A stretch of DNA of 62,379 nucleotides from Akkermansia muciniphila (GTDB lineage Bacteria > Verrucomicrobiota > Verrucomicrobiia > Limisphaerales > SIAT01), in contig CAMDJP010000010.1 in assembly GCA_945900775.1 (NCBI GenBank), positions 1 to 62,379 of the forward strand, written 5' to 3'. Position 1 is the stretch's first letter, and the number at the start of each line of letters is the position of its first letter. A model generated the notes under the pieces. That model had not been told where the DNA came from and made no database searches. It worked only from the letters and a program-made list of their open reading frames with translations. A program made the position numbers and the translations under genes. This document shows, one piece after another, positions 33,169 to 40,901 of the stretch.

Positions 33169-34070
33169 GTGCCCCGGAACTTAACTCCTGCCTTTACGAC
33201 TGCTCCGTGATGCACCATCGCCTCGCGCCAAAGCAGCACCACTTCGACTACGGCATCTTCCAGTTCTGCCTCGACCTCGACGAACTCGATACACTCTCCA
33301 CCCGCCTCCGCTTCTTCCACCGCAACCGCCCCGCCCTTTACCGCTTCAACGACGCCGACCATCTGCCAATTCCAAAAGCGGAACGTGGAACGCAGAACGT
33401 GGAACCTGAGGCGCGAAACGTCGCATCACATCTCCTCGGGGCGAAAGCGACACTCCTTGCCTGGATCGCTTCACAAGGCCTCTCGCTGCCGCCAGACACC
33501 CGCGTCCTCCTCCTCACTCACTGCCGCGTCTTCGGCTACATCTTCAACCCCGTCTCGTTCTACTTCTGCCTCGACGCCCAAGACCGTCCGCTGTGCGCCG
33601 TGGCCGAGGTCGGGAACACCTTCGGCGAACAGAAGCCTTTCCTCCTCGGCCCCGAGCACCTCGACACCGATGGCTGCTTCCGTCGCATCGTGCCGAAGCA
33701 CTTCTATGTCTCACCCTTCTTCCCGCTCGACCTCTCCTTCGACTTCAAGCTCCGCGTCCCAGTCGAGCGGCTCGACATTCACATTGATGACCGCGAAGGA
33801 GACCGTACCGTCCTCCTCACCGCGCTCACCGGCCGCCGCATCCCTCTCACCGATGCGAACCTCGCCCGCCTTACGCTTAAGTATCCGCTCATCACCCTGC
33901 GCGTCATCACGCTCATCCACTGGCACGCGCTTAAGCTCTGGTGGAAGAACATCCCGTCGCACCGCAAGGCAGCGAACCCCCATCTCCAGCAAGGCGTGTT
34001 CAATCCACATGAATCGTTGCGCGGTCACGCGACGAAGGACAAGTCACAACCGGCATCTCCCCAATCATAA
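33165..34070 (+). CDS. DUF1365 protein
   Basis: A 301-residue protein of the DUF1365 family, whose genes are regularly fused or adjacent to cyclopropane-fatty-acid synthase genes. Typical motifs are SCLYDCSVMHHRLAPKQHHF at the start, LLTHCRVFGYIFNPVSFYFC near residue 115-135 and VPKHFYVSPFFPLD near 177. The biochemical role is not known; a part in lipid modification is inferred from the neighbours. Residues 73-84 (ERGTQNVEPEAR) are encoded by a direct repeat and look like an insertion in a variable loop. The ATG overlaps the upstream stop. Confidence 0.9.
   Translation: MSAPELNSCLYDCSVMHHRLAPKQHHFDYGIFQFCLDLDELDTLSTRLRFFHRNRPALYRFNDADHLPIPKAERGTQNVEPEARNVASHLLGAKATLLAWIASQGLSLPPDTRVLLLTHCRVFGYIFNPVSFYFCLDAQDRPLCAVAEVGNTFGEQKPFLLGPEHLDTDGCFRRIVPKHFYVSPFFPLDLSFDFKLRVPVERLDIHIDDREGDRTVLLTALTGRRIPLTDANLARLTLKYPLITLRVITLIHWHALKLWWKNIPSHRKAANPHLQQGVFNPHESLRGHATKDKSQPASPQS
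33381..33405 (+). repeat. Short direct repeat inside the DUF1365 gene
   Basis: GAACGTGGAAC occurs twice (33381-33391 and 33395-33405), separated by three bases. It keeps the frame and adds a hydrophilic stretch to a poorly conserved loop. It may derive from a dispersed short repeat. Confidence 0.6.
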
Positions 34071-34156
34071 TCGCATGAGACAGCAACTACCTCCGCCCAG
34101 TTGCATTCTCTACGTTTGCTCATTCCGATCTTAGCATTATCATACTATCCGCCAGT

Positions 34157-35431
34157 ATGAGCATTCGCACCCAACTCGGGCCAAATACCAATCGACCGCA
34201 CGCCATGCGAGCCGCTACCCGCTCAGGCTTTTACCAGCGTGCGATTGAGGAGGCGCTCTCGAAGATGCCCCTGGGCTGCCTCGAAGCCTCCCTGCCCGAC
34301 GGCTCTGTCCGCCGCTTTGGCAACGCACCAAAACCTACAGCACATCTGCGTATCCTCCGTCCCGGTTTCTTCAAACGCTGTGTGCTCTTCGGCGACATCG
34401 GATTCGGAGAGGCCTACGTGGACGGCGATTGGGACACGGACGATTTGCCTGCTGTGCTGGCGTGGTTCATCGAAAACGTCGAGCATGCTCCCAGCATGTC
34501 CGGCTCGCGGCGCAGTCCGATTGTGCTCAACCTCCTGCGCGGCGCAAACCGTTTGAAGCACCTGCTTCGCTCCAACTCCGTGGAGGTTAGTCGGCGCAAC
34601 ATCGCCGATCACTACGATCTCGGGAATGACTTCTACCGACTCTGGCTCGACCCCTCGATGACTTACTCCTGCGGCCTCTTCGTCTCCCCCGAACTCACAC
34701 TGGAGCAGGCGCAAACCGCAAAGTATGACGCGCTTTGTCGCAACCTCCGACTGAAGCCCTCCGACCACTTACTTGAAATCGGTTCCGGCTGGGGCGGCTT
34801 GGCCTGTCACGCAGCGAAAAACTACCACTGCCGGGTCACCACCTTGACCATCTCCGAGGCGCAGCTGGCTTGGTGCAAGGAACGCTTCGCCCGAGAAGGC
34901 GTCGCTGACCGCGTGGAAGTCCGCCTGCAGGACTACCGCCACACCACTGGCCACTTCGATAAGATTGTCTCCATCGAAATGCTGGAAGCCGTTGGCGAAC
35001 GCTACGTGGACGGCTACTTCGCCCAATGCGCTCGTCTCCTCAAACGCGACGGTCTGCTCGCGCTTCAATACATCACTACTCCAGACAGCCGCTATCAGGA
35101 GTTCCGCAAAGGCGTGGACTGGATTCAGAAACACATTTTTCCCGGCTCGCTGATTATGTCCGTGGGCCGCGTCACGCAGGCGCTCCAGCGCGGCACAGAC
35201 CTGCATCTGCACAACCTTCACAACATGGGGCACCACTACGTCCGCACCCTCAGCGAGTGGCGGCAGCGCTTCAACGCGCACCATTCCGAACTGCGAAAGC
35301 TGCACTTCGACGACACCTTTATCCGCAAGTGGAACTACTACCTCAGCTACTGCGAAGCAGCGTTCGCTCAGCGTAACATCAGTGTGGTCCAAGCCGTTTA
35401 TACGCGCCCGAATAACCGCAACCTGATGTGA
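34157..35431 (+). CDS. Cyclopropane-fatty-acyl-phospholipid synthase-like methyltransferase 1
   Basis: SAM-dependent enzyme of 424 residues, of full CFA synthase length. It has the N-terminal lipid-binding part (about 1-120) and a catalytic class I methyltransferase domain with YDLGNDFYRLWLDPSMTYSC, the SAM loop LLEIGSGWGGLACHAA and IVSIEMLEAVGERY. The C-terminal YCEAAFAQRNISVVQAVYTRP tail is typical. The product acts on unsaturated acyl chains in membrane phospholipids, adding a methylene or methyl group. It follows DUF1365 by 86 bp. The start is ATG 34157. Confidence 0.93.
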   Translation: MSIRTQLGPNTNRPHAMRAATRSGFYQRAIEEALSKMPLGCLEASLPDGSVRRFGNAPKPTAHLRILRPGFFKRCVLFGDIGFGEAYVDGDWDTDDLPAVLAWFIENVEHAPSMSGSRRSPIVLNLLRGANRLKHLLRSNSVEVSRRNIADHYDLGNDFYRLWLDPSMTYSCGLFVSPELTLEQAQTAKYDALCRNLRLKPSDHLLEIGSGWGGLACHAAKNYHCRVTTLTISEAQLAWCKERFAREGVADRVEVRLQDYRHTTGHFDKIVSIEMLEAVGERYVDGYFAQCARLLKRDGLLALQYITTPDSRYQEFRKGVDWIQKHIFPGSLIMSVGRVTQALQRGTDLHLHNLHNMGHHYVRTLSEWRQRFNAHHSELRKLHFDDTFIRKWNYYLSYCEAAFAQRNISVVQAVYTRPNNRNLM

Positions 35432-35516
35432 ACCAAGCAATCGAGTAGTGAAGTAATCGAGGAATGTCCTCGTCACCCACCCTCACTCCCTCACTCCAAA
35501 ACTCTAACACACCGCC

Positions 35517-35861
35517 ATGCTTCCTCTCCGCCTTGCCGCCGCCTTCGTACTCATCGCCATGATTGCGGTGACGACGTGGGCCAGCTCCGAAGTCGCCCTG
35601 TGGAAAACCCCGCGCGAAGTGGTCATGCACCCGTGGTTTATCGCCACGCTGTTCGACACCTACTTCGCTTTCCTGACCTTCTACGTCTGGCTCGCCTACA
35701 AGGAGACCTCGAACCTCGCCCGCGTCCTTTGGCTCGTGGCAATATTACTCCTCGGCAACATCGCGATGGCGATTTACCTACTCCGCGAACTCTTCCGCCT
35801 GCCAGTCAGTGCTACGATGGAAGACTTGTTGCTCCGGAGGAAAGCTTTGCCCGCGACATGA
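35517..35861 (+). CDS. DUF1475-like membrane protein
   Basis: A 114-residue protein with three membrane segments (about 5-22, 43-60 and 70-90) and a conserved-looking stretch HPWFIATLFDTYFAFLTFYVW. It fits the DUF1475 family that occurs in lipid-modification clusters. It begins 85 bp after the first methyltransferase gene and ends 13 bp before the DUF1295 gene. Its function is unknown; a membrane helper for the lipid-modifying enzymes is an inference from position. Confidence 0.8.
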   Translation: MLPLRLAAAFVLIAMIAVTTWASSEVALWKTPREVVMHPWFIATLFDTYFAFLTFYVWLAYKETSNLARVLWLVAILLLGNIAMAIYLLRELFRLPVSATMEDLLLRRKALPAT

Positions 35862-35874
35862 GGCTCAACTTGCC

Positions 35875-36681
35875 ATGTTGACTACTGCCCTCACCATGAT
35901 CGGTCTCGCGCTGGCGTTCGTCGTCGTCGAGATGACGGTGACTTGGATTCTCGCGCGGAAGCTGAACAACTTCGGCATCGTGGATGCAGTCTGGTCCTTT
36001 GGGTTTGCTCCTATCGCAGCTCTGTATCTTTTCGCTGGCAAATACCAGCCAGAGCAGAGCGTGGCCTTCGTGCTCATGGTTGCATTCTGGAGTTTGCGCC
36101 TTGGAACCCACCTCGCCCTCCGTATCGCCAAACATCATCCACACGAAGACGTTCGTTATGCCAAACTACGAGCTGACTGGGGCGAGCAAGCGGACCGAAA
36201 GATGTTCTGGTTTTTCCAGCTCCAAGGCGCAATGCAAGTGCTCCTATCCCTGCCATTCTTGTTTGCTTGTTCTCGACCGATCGAAGCCAAGCTGCCGCTT
36301 GGATCAGACTGGTTTACCATAGGTAGTTATGCCCTTTGGCTCATCGGCCTCCTCGGCGAATCTGTCGCCGACCGCCAGCTCGCCCGCTTCCGCGCTGACC
36401 CAGCGAACAAAGGCAAGGTCTGCCAAACCGGCCTGTGGAATTTCTCTCGGCACCCAAACTACTTCTTCGAGTGGCTGGTGTGGGTGAGTTACGCCCTCTT
36501 CGCGCTCGGCTCGCCGTGGGGCTGGCTGGGCATCATCGCCCCCGCGTTGATGCTGCACCTCCTCCTCAACGTCACCGGCATTCCCATGACCGAGGAGTTG
36601 TCACTCAAGTCCAAGGGAGACGCTTATCGCGAATACCAACGGACCACGAGCGCATTCGTGCCGTGGTTAAAGAAAGTCTAG
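35875..36681 (+). CDS. DUF1295 membrane protein (steroid-reductase-like)
   Basis: A 268-residue integral membrane protein of the DUF1295 family, related to 3-oxo-5-alpha-steroid 4-dehydrogenases and isoprenylcysteine methyltransferases. It has about six hydrophobic segments. The C-terminal motif GLWNFSRHPNYFFEWLVW (near 187-204) and GIPMTEELSLKSKG are hallmarks. Such proteins may reduce double bonds in lipid substrates. The ATG at 35875 was preferred to a GTG at 35809 that overlaps the previous gene. It lies in the same plus-strand run as the two methyltransferases. Confidence 0.9.
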   Translation: MLTTALTMIGLALAFVVVEMTVTWILARKLNNFGIVDAVWSFGFAPIAALYLFAGKYQPEQSVAFVLMVAFWSLRLGTHLALRIAKHHPHEDVRYAKLRADWGEQADRKMFWFFQLQGAMQVLLSLPFLFACSRPIEAKLPLGSDWFTIGSYALWLIGLLGESVADRQLARFRADPANKGKVCQTGLWNFSRHPNYFFEWLVWVSYALFALGSPWGWLGIIAPALMLHLLLNVTGIPMTEELSLKSKGDAYREYQRTTSAFVPWLKKV

Positions 36682-36693
36682 CCAACAGATGAA

Positions 36694-36757
36694 ACACGGA
36701 TGGAGCAGAGACGAATTTCTAACCACGGTTGCCGGCTATCCATTGCTTAATCCGTGT
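36694..36757. repeat. Intergenic inverted repeat, copy 1
   Basis: ACACGGAT (36694-36701) is matched by ATCCGTGT (36750-36757), with CCACGGTT between them. A related arrangement follows the next gene at 37864-37967. The word CACGGATG is typical of dispersed intergenic repeats in this bacterial group, so these look like degenerate copies. Confidence 0.45.
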
Positions 36758-36780
36758 CCACCCCTCGCTGAAGAACTCCT

Positions 36781-37815
36781 ATGATGGATTCCCTCCTCGA
36801 ACGTAATCTTCTCCCCGACCCACTACTGCGCGTCGGTATCCGCCGCCTGCTCGCGCAGCGGTTGCGCGAGGAGGACAAGGGCAGCGCCGAGGCGCAGCGC
36901 GCACACTTGCAGACTCTCATCGATGAGCTGCGCCGCTCGCCCATCGCCATCGAGATGGCGGCGGCGAACGAGCAGCATTACGAGGTGCCCACGCGCTTCT
37001 ATCAGCTCTGCCTCGGGCCGCGCCTGAAATACAGCGGCGCGCTCTGGCCCGCCGGCGTCACCACTCTCGCCGAAGCCGAGGAGCGGATGCTCGCACTCTA
37101 CGCTGAGCGTGCTCAACTCGCGGATGGCCAGAACATCCTCGAACTCGGTTGCGGCTGGGGCTCGCTCTCCCTGTGGATGGCGGAGAAGTTTCCGAAGTCT
37201 CGCATCACTGGAGTGTCGAACTCCCGGACGCAAAAGGAATTCATTGATGCCGAGGCGGCACGGCGCGGTTTAAAGAACCTTCACATCATCACCTGTGACA
37301 TGAACCGCTTTGAGCCTCCTTCTACGGGAGAGTTCGACCGTGTTGTGTCTATCGAGATGTTCGAGCACATGAAGAACTACCAACGGCTGTTGGCAAACAT
37401 TGCTCGCTGGTTGCGGCCCGGCGGGAAGCTCTTCGTCCACATTTTCACGCACAAAGAATTCGCTTATCACTTTGTCGCACGTGACGAGACGGACTGGATG
37501 GCGCGCTATTTTTTCACGGGCGGCATCATGCCCAGCGACGACCTACTGCTCTACTTCCAGGACGACCTCCGCCTCGTGAACCACTGGCGCGTCAACGGCC
37601 AGCACTACGAGCAGACCGCGAACGCGTGGCTCGCAAACATGGATGCGAACGAGTCGGAGATTCGCCGCATCTTCGCGCAAACCTATGGCGCGACCAACGA
37701 GACGAAGTGGTGGGTCTATTGGCGGGTCTTCTACATGGCCTGCGCGGAATTATGGGGCTACCGCAACGGCAACGAGTGGCTCGTATCGCACTACTTATTT
37801 CGGAGACCGGAATAG
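36781..37815 (+). CDS. Cyclopropane-fatty-acyl-phospholipid synthase-like methyltransferase 2
   Basis: A second, divergent SAM-dependent methyltransferase of 344 residues. It has a shorter N-terminal part with [19 protein letters not shown] in place of the usual YDxxN-FY motif, the SAM loop [20 protein letters not shown] and [20 protein letters not shown]. The C-terminus [18 protein letters not shown] differs from true CFA synthases. It belongs to the branch found with DUF1295 proteins and may use another acyl or isoprenoid substrate. It follows DUF1295 by 99 bp. A second Met codon directly follows the chosen ATG. Confidence 0.9.
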   Translation: MMDSLLERNLLPDPLLRVGIRRLLAQRLREEDKGSAEAQRAHLQTLIDELRRSPIAIEMAAANEQHYEVPTRFYQLCLGPRLKYSGALWPAGVTTLAEAEERMLALYAERAQLADGQNILELGCGWGSLSLWMAEKFPKSRITGVSNSRTQKEFIDAEAARRGLKNLHIITCDMNRFEPPSTGEFDRVVSIEMFEHMKNYQRLLANIARWLRPGGKLFVHIFTHKEFAYHFVARDETDWMARYFFTGGIMPSDDLLLYFQDDLRLVNHWRVNGQHYEQTANAWLANMDANESEIRRIFAQTYGATNETKWWVYWRVFYMACAELWGYRNGNEWLVSHYLFRRPE

Positions 37816-38252
37816 TCATCAGGAAGAAGCGCTTTACCCTAAACTCAGGAGTTGGAGTGCAAAAACCACGGATGAAAATCCCGCTCGATCACTTCACCTA
37901 GCAGGCGGAACACCCCTGATGGCTTTGGCCGCTAGTATCCCTGTCCAGCCGTGTGCATCCATGGTTTAAGTGCGGCTTTCAGAGTCACCGCTCTTTCCGA
38001 CTCGGAAAAAGGGAAGTAAAAACTCTCACTGTGGGAGATGCGCGACGAGGGTCTGATGAATGCTCGCTGGATTGGTTTACCAGCCCAACTGCTACTCAGC
38101 AGGGGCTGCTTCAGCTTGGGTCGGCTCGGCTGCTTTCTGAGGGTTGGTGATTGGCGGCAGCACGCCGATGAATTTTGAAGGCAAGAAAGCCCCGGGTATG
38201 CAGAAAAATCTATCGCGAAGAAGTGGTATGCCTTCGATGCCCTGCGTAAGCT
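37816..38252. other. Intergenic region after the lipid-tailoring cluster
   Basis: This 437-bp stretch holds no convincing gene. It contains an imperfect inverted repeat (AACCACGGATG at 37864-37874 and CATCCATGGTTT at 37956-37967) related to the copy at 36694. Short open frames here have no start signal or domain. It lies between convergent transcription units, so a terminator is expected, but I see no stem with a T-run. Confidence 0.5.
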
Positions 38253-38879
38253 TCACGGAGCGTTCAACTCGGTGTAAACTCGGGCAAACGACTGTTCCAT
38301 CGTTTCGGTGTCGCTTGGAACTGGCGGAGGAGGCGTGCGTGCTACGATCGCCACTTGGATAACCGCGCTGGTGACAAGTGTATTCACCAGCGGCGATTGG
38401 ACTCCCCCCACTATGAGGATCTTCGCCTTGCTCTCCTTGAGCGCGGCGATGTCGTTCGGCGAAAGGTCCTGCGGGATATTGAAGAACAAAACTATTGCTC
38501 CCACCCCATCACCCAAACTGGCGATTTGACGCGCCTGCCCTTCGGGCCAGAACCGGGGATCCCCAGACATGTCGCGCTGGAGTTCTTTAACCTCCCTGAT
38601 TGTCACTCCCTTGCTCTTTGCCAAGCCGGCCTTGAAGCCCTTGACCTGTGCTTCGTTGTTCGAATTCTTTATCCCTTCCATTGTTTCTAAAACAACCACC
38701 ACGCTCCCATTTTCCTTGAGCAATTTGACAACCGCTGTCGCCGCCGAGGCACCAAGCAACTCGAACGGCTTCGGATTCGCGCGCGAAGCACCCTCGGAAT
38801 TGAATCTGACCAGACGAATCGTCGCTCCGACGACTACAGCGATGGCGATGATGGCAATGCTGATGAATTTTTTGTCCAT
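38253..38879 (-). CDS. Hypothetical membrane-anchored protein, sugar-binding-protein-like fold
   Basis: A 208-residue protein with an N-terminal membrane anchor (about 5-22) and a soluble domain of alternating beta strands and helices: SVVVVLETMEGIKNSNNEAQ, LGDGVGAIVLFFNIPQDLSP and KAKILIVGGVQ. The pattern recalls a type 1 periplasmic-binding fold, but no family could be named. The C-terminal part has a PPPPVPSD linker. It follows the pseudopilin gene on the same strand, 143 bp away. No terminator was seen. Confidence 0.65.
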   Translation of the reverse strand: MDKKFISIAIIAIAVVVGATIRLVRFNSEGASRANPKPFELLGASAATAVVKLLKENGSVVVVLETMEGIKNSNNEAQVKGFKAGLAKSKGVTIREVKELQRDMSGDPRFWPEGQARQIASLGDGVGAIVLFFNIPQDLSPNDIAALKESKAKILIVGGVQSPLVNTLVTSAVIQVAIVARTPPPPVPSDTETMEQSFARVYTELNAP

Positions 38880-39022
38880 ATTTTTGGCTGCACTCTACGG
38901 AACTCCTCATACGCCCGACTAGAGGAATGACCAAACGCTAGCTTATCTAATAAGCGCAGCATGCGAAGATTCGCACAGGTCTTTGCTTGGCAAGGTCAGC
39001 CGGCACGACAGATTTCCCAGCA

Positions 39023-39946
39023 TTATTTACTAAAATCCCAACTGTCATCGTTGGCCGTGTTGGTGGGAATGCCACCGAAGGTGATCGGACTGGTTTTGGG
39101 CACCAGTTCGTGGTGCCCGTCCACAAAGGCAATGCCTGTTTTGAAATCGTGCGGGACGCCGATGTTGGGCATATACCAGCCGGAGGTGTAATTCATCGGG
39201 TCGGCAGGATCTCCGTTAACACCGCCGATGTATCTCGTGTTGGCGTTAAACGTTCCCGGTGTCACGCTATAGGCATAATGAACCATGGTGCCGGCGTTGG
39301 CGGGCGTCAGCGAGCAGGTTTCGAAGGCGAGCACCTTCTTATCGGGGTTTACCACGCCGCTGAGGCGGATTGGGTTATTCTGCACGCCGCTAAACGCGCG
39401 ACCCGGCGGGCTGGGCCCCTGACCACATCCTCCGAGGTAAGGATTGAGGCGAAAGCGCTGATTCGCTACATAACTTTTATTTCCGACAGTTAATACGACA
39501 GTTGGATTATAATTCGGGTTGCCGTGCTCCTGCGCCGGACAGTCGTAGCTGTTTTTGTCGCCCCCCCCCACCGGATTCTTGTTGGCAACAAGATTGGATG
39601 CAAGGGGAGGCACGGCTAGGTAAGGCGACAGCAACGACCCGCCACCGGTGGAATTATAGTAAGGCTGACCGGCATCGGGCAAGTTAGGGTCACACCCTAG
39701 GGCGGCCGAGCCCCCGCCCCACCACGCATAGGGTAGCTTCTCATCGACGTCATTCGCGTAGAGATTCGCCGCCACCCCCCACTGCTTGAGGTTGTTGATG
39801 CACACCGGACCTCTTGCTTTCTTCTTTGCGCCGGCCAATACGGGCAAGAGCATGCTCGCCAAAATTCCGATGATGGCGATGACCACGAGCAATTCGATGA
39901 GCGTGAAACCATACGGCAATGACTTGGTCGAGGCGGTGGGTTTCAC
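39023..39946 (-). CDS. Type II secretion-like pseudopilin with H-x9-DG motif
   Basis: The 307 residues begin with a class III leader and pilin helix: [20 protein letters not shown], with processing expected between G and F and the conserved E five residues on. The C-terminal motif [12 protein letters not shown] matches the H-x9-DG signature of the large PVC pseudopilin family. The region between is variable and glycine-rich, with one run of nine C in the plus strand (39561-39569) coding for glycines. The start is GTG at 39946; no better start lies before the leader. Function of the individual paralogues is unknown. Confidence 0.9.
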   Translation of the reverse strand: MKPTASTKSLPYGFTLIELLVVIAIIGILASMLLPVLAGAKKKARGPVCINNLKQWGVAANLYANDVDEKLPYAWWGGGSAALGCDPNLPDAGQPYYNSTGGGSLLSPYLAVPPLASNLVANKNPVGGGDKNSYDCPAQEHGNPNYNPTVVLTVGNKSYVANQRFRLNPYLGGCGQGPSPPGRAFSGVQNNPIRLSGVVNPDKKVLAFETCSLTPANAGTMVHYAYSVTPGTFNANTRYIGGVNGDPADPMNYTSGWYMPNIGVPHDFKTGIAFVDGHHELVPKTSPITFGGIPTNTANDDSWDFSK

Positions 39947-40036
39947 AGGGACAAGAATCTCGCTTAGTTATTGGATGTCAACGGCAAAAACCGGTTAGTC
40001 TTGCTACTCAGCGTGGAGCGACTGGTCTTTCGTGCG

Positions 40037-40384
40037 ATGAAAACCGCTTTACGCTTTCTTGGCATCATCCGCGCCTTGCCGTGCTGCCTCGCCTTCGCTG
40101 TGATCCTGTTGATAGCGTGCGGCGGTTCTTCCGAGTTCAAATCCACCAAAGAGAAGGCGATTGCCGGCAATCCGCAGGCTCAACTGGACTTGAGCATGAT
40201 GTATCTCCTAGGCAAGGGAACCAAGGTGAACGGGGAGGAAGGAGCCAAGTGGTGCCGAGAAGCGGCGGATAAGGGCGACCCGACCGCGCACACGAATTAC
40301 TCAAGAAGAAGCAGAGCGAGCCACTGCAGGGCGAATATCATCGTGAAGACCGGGCGCGAATGCGGCTTCAGTGCGCGTGCTTGA
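40037..40384 (+). CDS. Truncated Sel1-repeat lipoprotein
   Basis: A 115-residue ORF with a lipoprotein signal (hydrophobic 15-28, lipobox LLIAC) and one Sel1 repeat (AQLDLSMMYLLGKGTKVNGEEGAKWCREAADKGDPTAH). After that repeat the sequence becomes basic and unlike Sel1, so the 3' part is probably out of frame or replaced. The end overlaps the 3' end of the convergent giant cytochrome gene by 17 bases. Intact family members usually have several repeats. A pseudogene is likely. Confidence 0.55.
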   Translation: MKTALRFLGIIRALPCCLAFAVILLIACGGSSEFKSTKEKAIAGNPQAQLDLSMMYLLGKGTKVNGEEGAKWCREAADKGDPTAHTNYSRRSRASHCRANIIVKTGRECGFSARA

Positions 40385-40901
40385 AGGCTGCGTTGTCCGC
40401 TTTGCCTTCGGCGAGCAAGTAGGCTAGCAGGTCGAGGATTTGCTCTTTGTCCAGTCCGTTCAGCAACGCGGCGGGCATCAGCGAGAGCGCGGAGGCTTTG
40501 CGCGACTTGATGGCGCTCTTCGCGACTTTCTGCACCTGCGCGGCGGTCGGGCCGGTCTGGATGGTCACGCTCGTGGCATCCTCGGCGAGGATGAGGCCGG
40601 AGAGGGAGTTCTCATCGCCCAGCTCCAGCGTGACGTTGCGATACTTGTCTTCGAGGGCTTTGGAGGGTTCGAGAATTTCCTGCAACACGGCTTTGGCGTC
40701 GCCTTTGAATTTCTTCACCATGTCGCTGAGGCTCGGGCCGAACGCGACGCCTTCCTTGCCGAGTTGATGGCACTGGGCGCAGGCAAGCGCGGTGAACTGT
40801 TGCTGGCCGCGTGCGAAGTTGCGGTGTTGACCCACGCGCTTCAGGTCGTCGGTGAAGTCGGTGAGCTTCCACTCGGTGACTTTGACGATTGGCTCGGGAT
40901 T
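40368..40901 (-). repeat. Near-identical cytochrome c module, copy 1
   Basis: The last 177 codons match those at 44303-44836 with only 12 amino acid differences and long identical nucleotide runs. Outside this module the two proteins are clearly diverged. Confidence 0.85.
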
